A stretch of 64,000 nucleotides of DNA, from the NCBI GenBank assembly GCA_028767165.1, contig JARACJ010000002.1, forward strand, positions 248,001 through 312,000, read 5' to 3'. The first letter of the stretch is position 1; each line of letters opens with the position of its first letter. Position numbers and translations under genes: made by a program. The notes under the pieces were generated by a model. It saw only the letters and a list, made by a program, of their open reading frames with translations, was not told the origin of the DNA and did not search any database. This DNA is from Proteobacteria bacterium DTSAM18 (GTDB lineage: Bacteria; Myxococcota_A; UBA796; GCA-2862545). Positions 50,101 to 58,162 of the stretch are shown piece by piece.

Positions 50101-51434
50101 CGCAGGAAGATGGGACCGAGGGCGCCCGTGACGGCGGCGATGCCCCACAGGATGGCCGTGAGCTCCTCGTTGGCCTCCACGTCGCTGAACAGGGCGCCCC
50201 AGTTCATGAGGCCCGCGACGGGGATGGAGGTGGCCACCAGGGCCGTCCAGCCGTAGCGGGATGCCTTGGAGGGGCCCGCGATCAGGCGGGCGATGCCGGT
50301 GGCCGCAGGGAGCAGCACCACGGCGCGCAGCACCGCCAGACCGAGCGCGATCGGCAGCACGGGGATGATCAGCGCCAGGGGAAGGGCGGCGCCGGCGAAG
50401 GTGAAGAGCACGGCGAAGCTGATGGGGAGCAGCCGGTCGATCGCGTCGTCTTCCTGGCCGGGGGCGAACTGCCCCAACATCAGGCCCGCCGTGAGCATCA
50501 TGAGCGGGATCGACAGGCTCACCCGGTTGGCCACCAGGGCACAGAGCACCACGGCGACGGCGACGTACAGCCCGTGCCCCTGGGACTTGCGCGTGCCGGC
50601 CATGATGAGACCGCCGGCGAGCACGCCCATGAGCAGGGTGCCGCCGATGCGCTCGATGCTGCCGGGGTCGCGCAGGAGGGGAACCTCGACGCCCAGCAGC
50701 GGCTGCGCGAGCGCGAGGACGGCGAGGGCCACCAGCTCCACCAGCAGGGCCGTGCGCAGGGCCGTGCGGGCCACCGGGCCCTCGGACCGCAGCTCCTGCA
50801 GCACCGAGGCCACCAGGAGCACGGAGGCGGAGGTCATCGTGATGGCCAGGCCGACCAGATCCCCGAGATCGTGGATGATCCTGGCAGGGGCCGCCTGGTT
50901 GCTCTGGGGACCGAGGGCGAGCCAGTACAACACGCCACCGAGCGCCGTGGCGGCGGTCAGGTGGCCCACGGTGAGGCCCGCGATGGTGGGCCACTCCTCG
51001 CGGGCGCGGCGGAAGTTCACCTGCCGGCCCACCCACAGCATGGCGATGCCCATGGCCGACGCCCGCAGGGGGGCACCCATGGCGCGCATGCGGTCGTTCA
51101 GCAGGCCGTCCACATCGGGCCAGTAGACCTCGAGGGCCGACACCAGATCCGCCAGCGGCTCGCCCATGAGCACGCCGGTGGCCAGGAACGCGAGCGCGGT
51201 GGGGATGCCCCAGGACCTTGCGAACTGACCCACCGTCCACGACAGGGAGATGGCCGCCACGAGGATGAGCGCGGCCACCTGCTGGGCGTTGCCCTGGTTG
51301 AGCGCCACGAGGATGCTGATCAGCAGCAGCATCGCCATGAGCTGGCGGAACCGGCCCGGACCGGGGCGCTTGCGCTGGATCGGGTGCTCCGCCGTGATGT
51401 CGTCCTGGTGCCTGCGCTGGGGGCTGCCGGCCAT
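47097..51434 (-). CDS. Cation/proton antiporter fused to helical region and degenerate AAA-like ATPase
   Basis: 1445 residues. Residues about 30-430 hold 11-13 membrane segments resembling CPA-type Na+(K+)/H+ antiporters (WGIPTALAFLATGVLMGEPLADLV ... HDLGDLVGLAITMTSASVLL). About 650 residues of soluble, coiled-coil-rich sequence follow. A C-terminal domain (about 1080-1445) starts with a P-loop-like LGADGVGRQT, in which the usual lysine is arginine, lacks a clean Walker B (VHVVRHLHY), and ends in winged-helix-like helices (RLSSLAHWGLLEWRDERYKMP). ATG 51434 overlaps the trkH stop (TGATG). The order trkA-trkH-fusion-mscS points to K+ or turgor control with ATP/ADP-binding or partner-binding regulation (inference). 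The whole fusion architecture is unfamiliar to me. Confidence 0.75.
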   Translation of the reverse strand: MAGSPQRRHQDDITAEHPIQRKRPGPGRFRQLMAMLLLISILVALNQGNAQQVAALILVAAISLSWTVGQFARSWGIPTALAFLATGVLMGEPLADLVSALEVYWPDVDGLLNDRMRAMGAPLRASAMGIAMLWVGRQVNFRRAREEWPTIAGLTVGHLTAATALGGVLYWLALGPQSNQAAPARIIHDLGDLVGLAITMTSASVLLVASVLQELRSEGPVARTALRTALLVELVALAVLALAQPLLGVEVPLLRDPGSIERIGGTLLMGVLAGGLIMAGTRKSQGHGLYVAVAVVLCALVANRVSLSIPLMMLTAGLMLGQFAPGQEDDAIDRLLPISFAVLFTFAGAALPLALIIPVLPIALGLAVLRAVVLLPAATGIARLIAGPSKASRYGWTALVATSIPVAGLMNWGALFSDVEANEELTAILWGIAAVTGALGPIFLRAAITLVEETDEIPESLRNQVGVRHRRDGWVDAGTMSHPDLTTQLAELQDDLSVLVEDLRGGPARLWKDSAEDYLTALRQASRRFEHRLKTISTMEEAEERQEAYLHAAEDFIDRWRSHVLDHSARVGRTLWDPEELVDILDQIVQSSPRTIQVPRTKSPSRGLRLAQSLLYLVSGSGKNRTIPLRQLYRYHLSGKVIERLEGVPAVMVNAEFNLSATTRALMLRALDQSRAMVQAKDPDKARLLLREDMQSQFDSALKGLDAVVDATCGRFKSILTHATTDIATDMERIGTVTLPARSRAWRKVQADRKAALAHLDDGMPGAMKAAATRFSALSLEMELLSLQTSVEAELDRHGTRIARQVRGRAYLQLERVQQALPEALEDLQAICQSDMTGAERAEAVHERVNQLTRITQEASRGTETLRDELAGHDALQPLLDAMSRASNSLTERYEVPVGSALEGAWSLPSDLQTAEVPFRKLVVDHLETTVTRNLLDLTRRYASKVDQVRHVVDDLEQVLNFNADLAASEMSGFAEDRPTDNSQRLAIQILLQGLPRQKELVADAMEASKEWFGQVEQKLRDVVITELEHLRAMIADGEFQEIQPAPERTLTTARRKGSEVLPELARRADQARLQAMDLVGQDRLDDLRDALGLQPSPDFRQALGPSSFRRPAPTAHIPIVYKRLFSGRALEAGELLEGRRALAEELAATLSSRSRGTLQAAALLGADGVGRQTVIRDALRHLKARTVYEHAPEGPVTVEQVRGWFDRGTHGHVHVVRHLHYFFQLKPGGFEALKALVEGIAKDAQRNVWIVSTNPHVWRYACDFAPLARVLPYAIHLEPFGQKELEEALLARHEMSGFSLRFAELDIDADQRAKQRFQSHWFRQFHRATEGIARDAMALWLSAIVDVDVAKKEVVMGAVPQVPLVALRRLTPRSLLTLQAASRQGWIDEATYMRLFREPEVQATARLSSLAHWGLLEWRDERYKMPAHLIRALHRVIKERGWAE

Positions 51435-52972
51435 CAGCGTCTCCAGAAGTCCGGCAGGAGCAGGGCCAGCAGGGTGAAGAACTCGAGACGGCCGAGGATC
51501 ATCGCGAGGCTGAACACCATCTTGGAGGTGCCCGTGTACCCGGAGAAGTTGTCGGCGCCCTCGTAGAACGGTGCCGGGCCCATGTTCGACAGGCTGGTGA
51601 GCATGGCGCCGAAGGCCGTGCCCAGCTCGACGGGCTCGATCCAGGTGATCAGCATCACGCCTGCGGCCATGAAGACCATGTAGACGAAGAAGAAGACGGC
51701 CACCTCGGTGAGCACGGGCTGGGCCACCCGCTTGCCGGACATGCGGATGGTCTGGATGACGCTGGGGCGGATGTTGCGGCGCACCTGGGCCATGGTGGAC
51801 TTGGCCAGCAGCACGATGCGGGAGACCTTGATGCCGCCGGCGGTGGAGCCGGACATGCCGCCGATGAACATCATCAGCAGCACGATGCCCAGGGGCCACG
51901 GCGCGTAGGCCATGTAGTCGTCGGTGCCGTAGCCGGTGCTCGTGATGGTGGTGGCCACCATGAAGAAGGCGTAGCGCAGCGACTCGATCGGGTTGTCGCC
52001 GTGGTTGACCAGGATGCCCAGCGCCAGCAGGGCCGTGGCGCCGAGGACGAGGCCCACGTACACGCGGAACTCGGTGGAGCGCAGGAACACCCGCAGCGAC
52101 CGGGCCCGCAGCGCGCCGTAGTACAGGCCGAAGTTGACGCCCGCGATGAGCATGAACACACCGATGACGGTCTCGATCAGGGCGGAGTCGAAGGCGGCGA
52201 CGCTGGCGTTCTGGGTGGAGAACCCGCCGGTGCTCATGGTGGTGAGGGAGTGGCAGATGGCCTGGTACAGATCCATCGTGGGCACGCCCTCACGGGCGGG
52301 GGTGAACCAGCCGATGAGCGCGAGCACCACCACCTGCAGCACGGTGAACACCGTGTACAGCAGCCACAGGGTGAAGCTGGTCTCGCGGATGCGGGGCTGC
52401 AGGCCCTCGGCCGTGGGACCGGGCACCTCGGAGCGGAACATGTGCTTTCCGCCGACGCCCACGTTGGGGAAGACGGCGACGAACAACACGACGATGCCCA
52501 TGCCGCCGAGCCACTGGATGATCGACCGCCACAGCAGCAGCGGCCGCGACATCGTGCCCTCGATGTCGCTGAGGATGGTGGCACCGGTGGTGGTGAACCC
52601 GCTGATGGCCTCGAAGAAGGAATCCGCGGGAGACAGCCCGGCCCCGATGAGGAACGGCAGGCCGCCGAACACGCCGGTGCCCACCCAGATGAGGGCCACG
52701 GCGAGGGTGGCGTCGCGGCGGGTGAGGTGGCGCTGCTGCCCCTCCTCCTCGCGGCCGACCCGGTAGATCAGGAACGCGGTGAGGGCCGTGACGCCGGCGC
52801 TGATGAACAGGGGCACCATGGCGCCGCGGTCGAGATCCTCCCGCACGAAGCCCACGAGCTCCATGATCCCGCCGGCCACGCCGCACAGGGCCATGAAGAA
52901 GGCCAGGCCGCCGATCACGTAGCTGACCGGGACCGCCACCTTGCGCATGATGTCGCGTAGGTCGTCGATCAC
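51434..52972 (-). CDS. trkH: Trk-type potassium uptake protein TrkH
   Basis: 512 residues with four pore-loop repeats of the SKT superfamily. Recognisable pieces are [42 protein letters not shown] and [16 protein letters not shown], with the gating [16 protein letters not shown]. It imports K+ at the inner membrane with TrkA as nucleotide-sensing regulator. It starts at GTG 52972 as GTGA overlap with the trkA stop and ends overlapping the fusion protein start, so translation is coupled on both sides. Confidence 0.95.
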   Translation of the reverse strand: MIDDLRDIMRKVAVPVSYVIGGLAFFMALCGVAGGIMELVGFVREDLDRGAMVPLFISAGVTALTAFLIYRVGREEEGQQRHLTRRDATLAVALIWVGTGVFGGLPFLIGAGLSPADSFFEAISGFTTTGATILSDIEGTMSRPLLLWRSIIQWLGGMGIVVLFVAVFPNVGVGGKHMFRSEVPGPTAEGLQPRIRETSFTLWLLYTVFTVLQVVVLALIGWFTPAREGVPTMDLYQAICHSLTTMSTGGFSTQNASVAAFDSALIETVIGVFMLIAGVNFGLYYGALRARSLRVFLRSTEFRVYVGLVLGATALLALGILVNHGDNPIESLRYAFFMVATTITSTGYGTDDYMAYAPWPLGIVLLMMFIGGMSGSTAGGIKVSRIVLLAKSTMAQVRRNIRPSVIQTIRMSGKRVAQPVLTEVAVFFFVYMVFMAAGVMLITWIEPVELGTAFGAMLTSLSNMGPAPFYEGADNFSGYTGTSKMVFSLAMILGRLEFFTLLALLLPDFWRR

Positions 52973-54318
52973 AGCACCCGCGGCTTGAACAGGCGGGTGA
53001 CCGCGCTGCGGGCCGCCTTCGTGGTGAGGATGAGCAGGACGTCGCCCACCTGCAGGGTGTCGTCGCCGCCCGGGATCCTGACGTCGCCGCCGCGGATGAT
53101 GCCGCAGATGATGGCGCCACGGGGGAAGTTGAGCTGCTGGCTGCTGATGGGCAGACCGGCCACGCGGCTCGACTCGCTGACCTCGATCTCGAGCACCTCG
53201 GCCTTGCCGTCCTCGAGGGAGGCGACGGCCTGCACACCGCTGCGGGAGTAGCGGAGCACGTGATCGGAGGCGACGACGCGGGGGCTCAGCGTGACGTCGA
53301 CGCCCAGCTCCCGGTAGATCTCGACGTAGTCGGGCCGGTGGGACAGGGCGACGGTGCGGTTGACCCCCAGCCGGCGGGCCAGCAGGGCCGCCATGAGGTT
53401 GATCTCGTCTTCGGAGGTGACCGCGGCGAACAGGTCGGACCGCTGGATCTCCTCCTCCATGAGCAGGTTGAGGTTGGTGCCGTCGCCGTGGATGACGGTG
53501 ACGCCCTTGAGCTGCGAGCCGAGCTTCTCCGCGCGCTCGCGGTCGTGCTCGATGATGGTGACCTGCGTGCCGTCGCGGATGAGCGAGGTGGCGGTGGCCT
53601 GACCGATGACGCCGCCGCCCACGATGGTGACCCGGCGGGCCTCGCGGGCCGACGAGAACAGATCCTCGGCCGCCTCCATGTGCTCGGGCTCGCCCACCAG
53701 GTAGGCGTAGTCGTCGGGGAGCAGGACATCCGCGCCACCGGGCACGAACAGCTCGCCGTCGCGGACCACGGCCGCCACGAGGGTGTCGCCGGGCATCGTG
53801 AGCTTGGACAGGGGCTTGTGCAGCATGCGCGAGCCCTTGTCGATCTTCATCTTCACCATCTCGATGCGGTCGGCGGCCAGGTCGACCACCTCGAGGGCAC
53901 CGTGGGAGCGGGCGATCTTGACGATCTCCTGGGCCACCAGCACGCGCGGGTTCAGCAGGACGTCGACGCCCAGGTAGTTGTAGGTGACGCCCGTGGCCGT
54001 GCTGTCGGCCCAGGCATCGCCCTGTGCGCGGGCGATCACGCGCTTGGCGCCCATCTGCTTGGCGGTGATGGCGGCGAGGATGTTGGCCTCGTCGTGGTTG
54101 GACACCGCGACCACCAGATCCGCACGGCTCACGCCGGCCATGGCCAGCACCTCGGTGGAGGCACCGTAGCCCACGAGGGTCATCACATCGTGGTTCTCCT
54201 CGACGGATTCCACCACGTCAGGGCTGTTGTCGACGGCCACCACGTTCTGCTGCTCGGTCTCGAGGACCTGCAGGACGTGCTGCCCGACCTGACCCATGCC
54301 GATGATGATGACGTACAC
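52969..54318 (-). CDS. trkA: Trk potassium uptake regulator TrkA
   Basis: 449 residues: two tandem RCK units, each an NAD-binding Rossmann half (YVIIIGMGQVGQHVLQVLE; RRVTIVGGGVIGQATATSLI) and a TrkA-C half (LSKLTMPGDTLVAAVVRDGE; VAGLPISSQQLNFPRGAIICG). TrkA binds NAD(H) or ATP/ADP and gates TrkH from the cytoplasm. The start is GTG 54318, six bases after GGAGG, giving the first Rossmann strand directly. It overlaps trkH by 4 bp and follows the epimerase gene by 28 bp. Confidence 0.95.
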   Translation of the reverse strand: MYVIIIGMGQVGQHVLQVLETEQQNVVAVDNSPDVVESVEENHDVMTLVGYGASTEVLAMAGVSRADLVVAVSNHDEANILAAITAKQMGAKRVIARAQGDAWADSTATGVTYNYLGVDVLLNPRVLVAQEIVKIARSHGALEVVDLAADRIEMVKMKIDKGSRMLHKPLSKLTMPGDTLVAAVVRDGELFVPGGADVLLPDDYAYLVGEPEHMEAAEDLFSSAREARRVTIVGGGVIGQATATSLIRDGTQVTIIEHDRERAEKLGSQLKGVTVIHGDGTNLNLLMEEEIQRSDLFAAVTSEDEINLMAALLARRLGVNRTVALSHRPDYVEIYRELGVDVTLSPRVVASDHVLRYSRSGVQAVASLEDGKAEVLEIEVSESSRVAGLPISSQQLNFPRGAIICGIIRGGDVRIPGGDDTLQVGDVLLILTTKAARSAVTRLFKPRVL

Positions 54319-54346
54319 GCGGAGTCCTCCGAGAAGTATCCAGCCC

Positions 54347-55327
54347 CTATCCCTGTGCGGTTTCCCGTGCAGGTGGTTGGCGGGCGGGCCAGTCGATGGG
54401 GTGGGTGGGAACGTACCCCAGTTCGCGGCGGGCACGGGAGCCGTCGAGTACCAGTCCAAGGTGCATCTGGTTTCGCGCGTTGCCGTAGGCGAACTTGGAG
54501 CCGGTGAGCAGGTGGCGCGCGGCGTAGAGCGGCTGCAGGAACACGCCGGGCACGGGCAGGATGGTCTTGCCGAACAGCCACGCCGCCCGTGACAGGGGCA
54601 GGGTGTCGTGGCCCGGCAGGTTGAACACGCCCTCGCCGGAGCCGTGGGTGGCCAGCGCGATGCCGCGGACCAGATCGGCGGGATGGGCGACGTTGACCAT
54701 GGGGTCGAAGCCCATGTTCTGCAGCACGATGGGGCCGGCGAGGTAGTCGTACAGCTGGGAGCCGTAGCCGGGGGCGAGGGCCTCGGCGCAGCGGAGCACC
54801 ACGATCTCGCAGTCGATGAGGCCCATGCGGGCGCAGGCGGTGAGATCGGCCTCGACCCGGTCGCGGACGTACTGGGGCGCGCTCGGGGAGAGGTTGAGGG
54901 GATGATCCTCGCTGACCTTGACCGGCAGGTCCATGGAGACCTTGTAGACCACCGCGTGGGACTTCACGACGAGCCGGCGGATGGTGGGGTGGCCGTCGCA
55001 CAGCGAGAGCATGCTGCGCAGGGACTCGACGTTCTGGGCGTGGACCGACTGGCCGCGGCCGAAGCCGTCGGTGTGCTCGGACAGGTGGACCACCACCTCG
55101 ACGTTCAGATCCCGTGCGGGCCCGAAGATGAGCTCGCGGACCTTGCGGGTGCGGCGGAGGTCGACCGACAGGTAGGTGACCCGGCCGGGGTGCTCGGTGG
55201 CGTAGGAGCCGTCCGAGGGGGACTGATCGACGGCGAGCACGTGGCTGATGCGCATGTCGGCCACGAGGCTGCGGACGAGCCGCAGGCCGAGGGGGCTGCG
55301 GGCGCCGGTGACGAGGACCGCCTTCAC
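54347..55327 (-). CDS. NAD-dependent epimerase/dehydratase-like SDR protein
   Basis: 326 residues from GTG 55327. The Rossmann motif KAVLVTGARSPLGLRLVRSL starts at residue 2. Further on are the acidic ribose-binding strand (LAVDQSPSD) and VVVHLSEH, and a partly altered catalytic region (SHAVVYKVS, with no classical YxxxK triad in the usual context). It is therefore an atypical extended SDR. The start overlaps the acyltransferase stop in a GTGA pattern, so both are co-translated. The pair likely acts on envelope lipids or sugars (inference). It runs into the trkA operon with a 28-bp gap. Confidence 0.78.
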   Translation of the reverse strand: MKAVLVTGARSPLGLRLVRSLVADMRISHVLAVDQSPSDGSYATEHPGRVTYLSVDLRRTRKVRELIFGPARDLNVEVVVHLSEHTDGFGRGQSVHAQNVESLRSMLSLCDGHPTIRRLVVKSHAVVYKVSMDLPVKVSEDHPLNLSPSAPQYVRDRVEADLTACARMGLIDCEIVVLRCAEALAPGYGSQLYDYLAGPIVLQNMGFDPMVNVAHPADLVRGIALATHGSGEGVFNLPGHDTLPLSRAAWLFGKTILPVPGVFLQPLYAARHLLTGSKFAYGNARNQMHLGLVLDGSRARRELGYVPTHPIDWPARQPPARETAQG

Positions 55328-56172
55328 CGGAACACCCCCTCGCGCTCGGACAGGCCCTTGTGCAGCAGCTTCTCGACCTCGGCGCGGACGCGATCCGCGG
55401 CCTCCTGGACCAGCTCGGGATCGTCGGCGTCGTCCGGCGAGTAGTCCTCGTGGAAGGGCAGCGGCTCGCCGTAGTAGATGTGGTAGTGCACGGGCATGGG
55501 CAGGGGCGTGGCCGTGACGGGGATGTAGGGCACGCCGGTGCCGAGGAACTCGAGGGGGATCCGGCCGATCTGGGGCATCTGCTCCTCGGGCCCGACGATG
55601 CCCACGGGCACCACCTGGGCGCTGTGGCGGATGGCGAGCTCGCAGTGGCCCTTGCGCCAGGTCTGCAGCTTGTAGCGATCCTTGTAGGGCTTGCCGATGC
55701 CAGGGGTGCCTTCGGGGAACAGCATCAGCAGCTCGCCGTTCTCGAGCAGGTTGCGCACGTTGCCGCGGGATCCGCTCACCACGCCGCTGCGGGCGAACAG
55801 CGTGCCGATGAAGGGCAGCGAGCTGACGAAGTAGTCGGCGACGGGGCGGGGGACGCGCGTGGGGTGGGAGTTCCGCAGGGCGTCGTTCCACAGCATCATG
55901 GCGTCGAAGGGAAGCGAGCCGCTGTGGTTGGCGGCGAGGATGGCGGCACCCTTGCTCGGGATGTGTTCGGCGCCGTGGGAGCTCACCCGGAAGTAGTGCT
56001 TGTACAGCGGGGAGTTGAGCAGGGATGCGAAGGCGACGAAGTCGGGCTGCATGCCGAAGGCGTCGAACCCGTGGCCGGCGTCTGCGAACTGCAGGTCGTC
56101 GCGCAGATCCTTGAGCGTGCGGTCCCCGAGGACCTTGTTGATGCTCCTCAGGAGCCTGACAGACAGGGGCAT
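55324..56172 (-). CDS. PlsC-family lysophospholipid acyltransferase
   Basis: 282 residues. The acyltransferase block I is seen as NHSGSLPFDAMML (a spacing variant of HX4D), block II as FARSGVVSGSRGNVRNLLENG and block III as MLFPEGTPGIGK. A further block, VPVGIVGPEEQMP, completes the PF01553-like pattern. It would acylate lysophosphatidic acid or another lysolipid at the membrane. ATG 56172 is used; there is no strong Shine-Dalgarno. It is translationally coupled to the downstream SDR gene. Confidence 0.85.
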   Translation of the reverse strand: MPLSVRLLRSINKVLGDRTLKDLRDDLQFADAGHGFDAFGMQPDFVAFASLLNSPLYKHYFRVSSHGAEHIPSKGAAILAANHSGSLPFDAMMLWNDALRNSHPTRVPRPVADYFVSSLPFIGTLFARSGVVSGSRGNVRNLLENGELLMLFPEGTPGIGKPYKDRYKLQTWRKGHCELAIRHSAQVVPVGIVGPEEQMPQIGRIPLEFLGTGVPYIPVTATPLPMPVHYHIYYGEPLPFHEDYSPDDADDPELVQEAADRVRAEVEKLLHKGLSEREGVFR

Positions 56173-56252
56173 GACAGCCGGATCCTCCCAGAAACGCGTG
56201 GTGGGTTGCGTTCTGGCGGTGGTACCAGGGCCACCTTACCCCGTCTGGGGCC

Positions 56253-57521
56253 TCAGGGGGACCCCTGGAGCGCTTCCCGGATCTGGTCGGCACGTTCGCT
56301 GGTTGGATCCAGCGCGATCGCCTTGTCGGCCAGGCGGCGGGCCAGCGCGGTCTGCCGGGCCTCGACCGCATACCGGACGGCCCGCAAGCCCGCGCGCTGG
56401 CCGTCGGCGGCGGGCTCGACGATGAACTCGGCGAGGTAGCGGGCGGCGGCGGCGGGGTTTCCGGCCTTGGCGATGTCGGAGGAGCGCGCGAGGGCCTGGT
56501 CGATGGTGGGGTGCACGCTGCCGGCGCGCATGGAGGTGGCCGCGGCGACCTCGGCGGACTCGAGGGTGACGGCGGGTGCCGGCTCGGAGGCGGGCGCGGC
56601 CTCCCGGGCGGCCTTGCGGGACGCCTGCCGGCGGCGGGTGGTGAGCTCCTCGGTCTGGACCCGTTCGACCACGGCCCCTTCGCTGGCCACGACCTCGTCG
56701 GCCACCACGGCCTCGTCGGCGAGCTCCCGGTCTTCTTCCTTCTCGGCCTCCTGGCCGCCGACCATGCCCTTGGCCAGCGGCTCATCGGCCATGCCGGCGG
56801 CGGCGTCGCGCTCCGCGGTGGGTGGTGCCGGCGGAGCGGTGGCAGGGGTCGGTGCACTCGAGGCGCCGCCGGCCGCACCGAAGGCACCGGAGGAGGGAGC
56901 GGCGACGATGCCACCGACCGTGCCGGGGGCGGATGCCGCCTGATTCGGCGCATCCTTGTCGCTGGCCTGCTCGGCCTTCGCCTCACGGGCCGGCGGCGGG
57001 GCCGGCTCGGAGGGGGCTTCGGCGTCGTCCGCCGCCTCGAGGATCTCCTCGGTCGGCATGGCCTCCTCCGCCTCCTCTGCCTCCTCCTCGGCGAGCACGG
57101 GCGCCTGGGCACGGGGCGCGGCCTGGGGTGCGCCTTCGAGGGGCACGACCATGTCGACGGTACGGGGAGGCTCGGGTGCCAGCGTGCCCGCACGCAGGGC
57201 GAGCAGGAGCGCGGCGGCCGCGGCCAGACCGCCCACCCAGGCGAACGGCTTCACCCGGCGGCGGGAGCCGAGATCGACGATCTCACCCGCGGCCTCGAGG
57301 AAGGCGTCGTCGACGGCGTCCTCGAAGTCGAAGTCGGAACGGGCCAGGGGACCCTCGGCGATGTCGCCGAGGATGTCGTCTGCGCCCAGCGTCGGCTCCG
57401 GCGCCAGATCGGGCCGCAGCGCGTAGACGGTGGCCAGCACCTCGGGATCGAGTCCCTCCGGAGGAGGTCCGCCCCGCTCGAGCCACTGGGCCAGTGCCTG
57501 TGCCTGTTGCTGCTCGTTCAT
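56253..57521 (-). CDS. Probable membrane anti-sigma factor with long low-complexity periplasmic part
   Basis: 422 residues from ATG 57521, with AAGGAG eight bases ahead. A cytoplasmic N-terminal region of about 90 residues is followed by one membrane segment (WVGGLAAAAALLLALRAG) and a very long Ala/Glu/Pro-rich extracytoplasmic stretch. A C-terminal TPR-like helical part (NPAAAARYLAEF ... ARRLADKAIALDP) ends it. The ATGA overlap with the ECF sigma gene and the topology indicate an anti-sigma factor. No HxxxCxxC zinc motif is present, so it is not of the ZAS type. The signal sensed is unknown. Confidence 0.72.
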   Translation of the reverse strand: MNEQQQAQALAQWLERGGPPPEGLDPEVLATVYALRPDLAPEPTLGADDILGDIAEGPLARSDFDFEDAVDDAFLEAAGEIVDLGSRRRVKPFAWVGGLAAAAALLLALRAGTLAPEPPRTVDMVVPLEGAPQAAPRAQAPVLAEEEAEEAEEAMPTEEILEAADDAEAPSEPAPPPAREAKAEQASDKDAPNQAASAPGTVGGIVAAPSSGAFGAAGGASSAPTPATAPPAPPTAERDAAAGMADEPLAKGMVGGQEAEKEEDRELADEAVVADEVVASEGAVVERVQTEELTTRRRQASRKAAREAAPASEPAPAVTLESAEVAAATSMRAGSVHPTIDQALARSSDIAKAGNPAAAARYLAEFIVEPAADGQRAGLRAVRYAVEARQTALARRLADKAIALDPTSERADQIREALQGSP

Positions 57522-58090
57522 GGCGGGTACTCCTTACGGAACGCCTTGCAGGCACGGTGGAAGAGCACATCGAGGTTGCCCACGGAGATGTCCAGCAGGG
57601 CGGCGATCTCCTCGCGGGAGCGCTCCTCGATGAGGCGCAGGCGGAGCACCTGGGCGTAGCGGGGGTTGAGCCGGGACAGGCTCAGCTCGACCTCGGAGCG
57701 GGTGTCCTCCATCTGCAGGCCACGATCGGGGGTCGCGGGGGCCTGGCTGGTGATCACCTCGGGCTGCACGAACAAGCGGTCGTTGCCCGCCCGCTCCCGC
57801 TGCCGCTTGCGCTGCACGTCGATGGCCTTGTTCACGGCGATGCGGCGCAGCCAGTGGAAGATGGAGCGGCCGTGGTCGGTGAACTGTCCGATCTTCTCCA
57901 TGGCCGTGCGGAAGGTGTCCTTGAGGACGTCCTCCGCCGCCTCGGGGGGCACGATGCGCCCCACCAGGATGCGGTACAGGCGCAGGCCGAACCAGGCGTA
58001 GAGCTGGGCGAAGGCCGCCCGGTCGCCCCGCTGCAGGCGCGCGACGACCGCTCGTTCCTCGTCGAGGGACGGCATGGGCGACGCGGGCAT
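57518..58090 (-). CDS. ECF-type RNA polymerase sigma factor
   Basis: 190 residues from ATG 58090; a TTG at 58108 is an alternative start. Region 2 is FAQLYAWFGLRLYRILVGRI ... FHWLRRIAVNKAIDVQRK. Region 4 is LSRLNPRYAQVLRLRLIEER then SREEIAALLDISVGNLDVLFHRA, with the helix-turn-helix. It directs RNA polymerase to a stress regulon. The 4-bp overlap with the downstream anti-sigma gene gives fixed stoichiometry. The target promoters are not identifiable here; the Trk/MscS series starting 80 bp further downstream is a candidate only by position. Confidence 0.92.
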   Translation of the reverse strand: MPASPMPSLDEERAVVARLQRGDRAAFAQLYAWFGLRLYRILVGRIVPPEAAEDVLKDTFRTAMEKIGQFTDHGRSIFHWLRRIAVNKAIDVQRKRQRERAGNDRLFVQPEVITSQAPATPDRGLQMEDTRSEVELSLSRLNPRYAQVLRLRLIEERSREEIAALLDISVGNLDVLFHRACKAFRKEYPP

Positions 58091-58162
58091 GGCGGTGATG
58101 GCGACCAAGTGGGGGTGTCCGATGCACGGGGGCCTCCGGGAAGGGGGGAGGCCGCCGCCATC

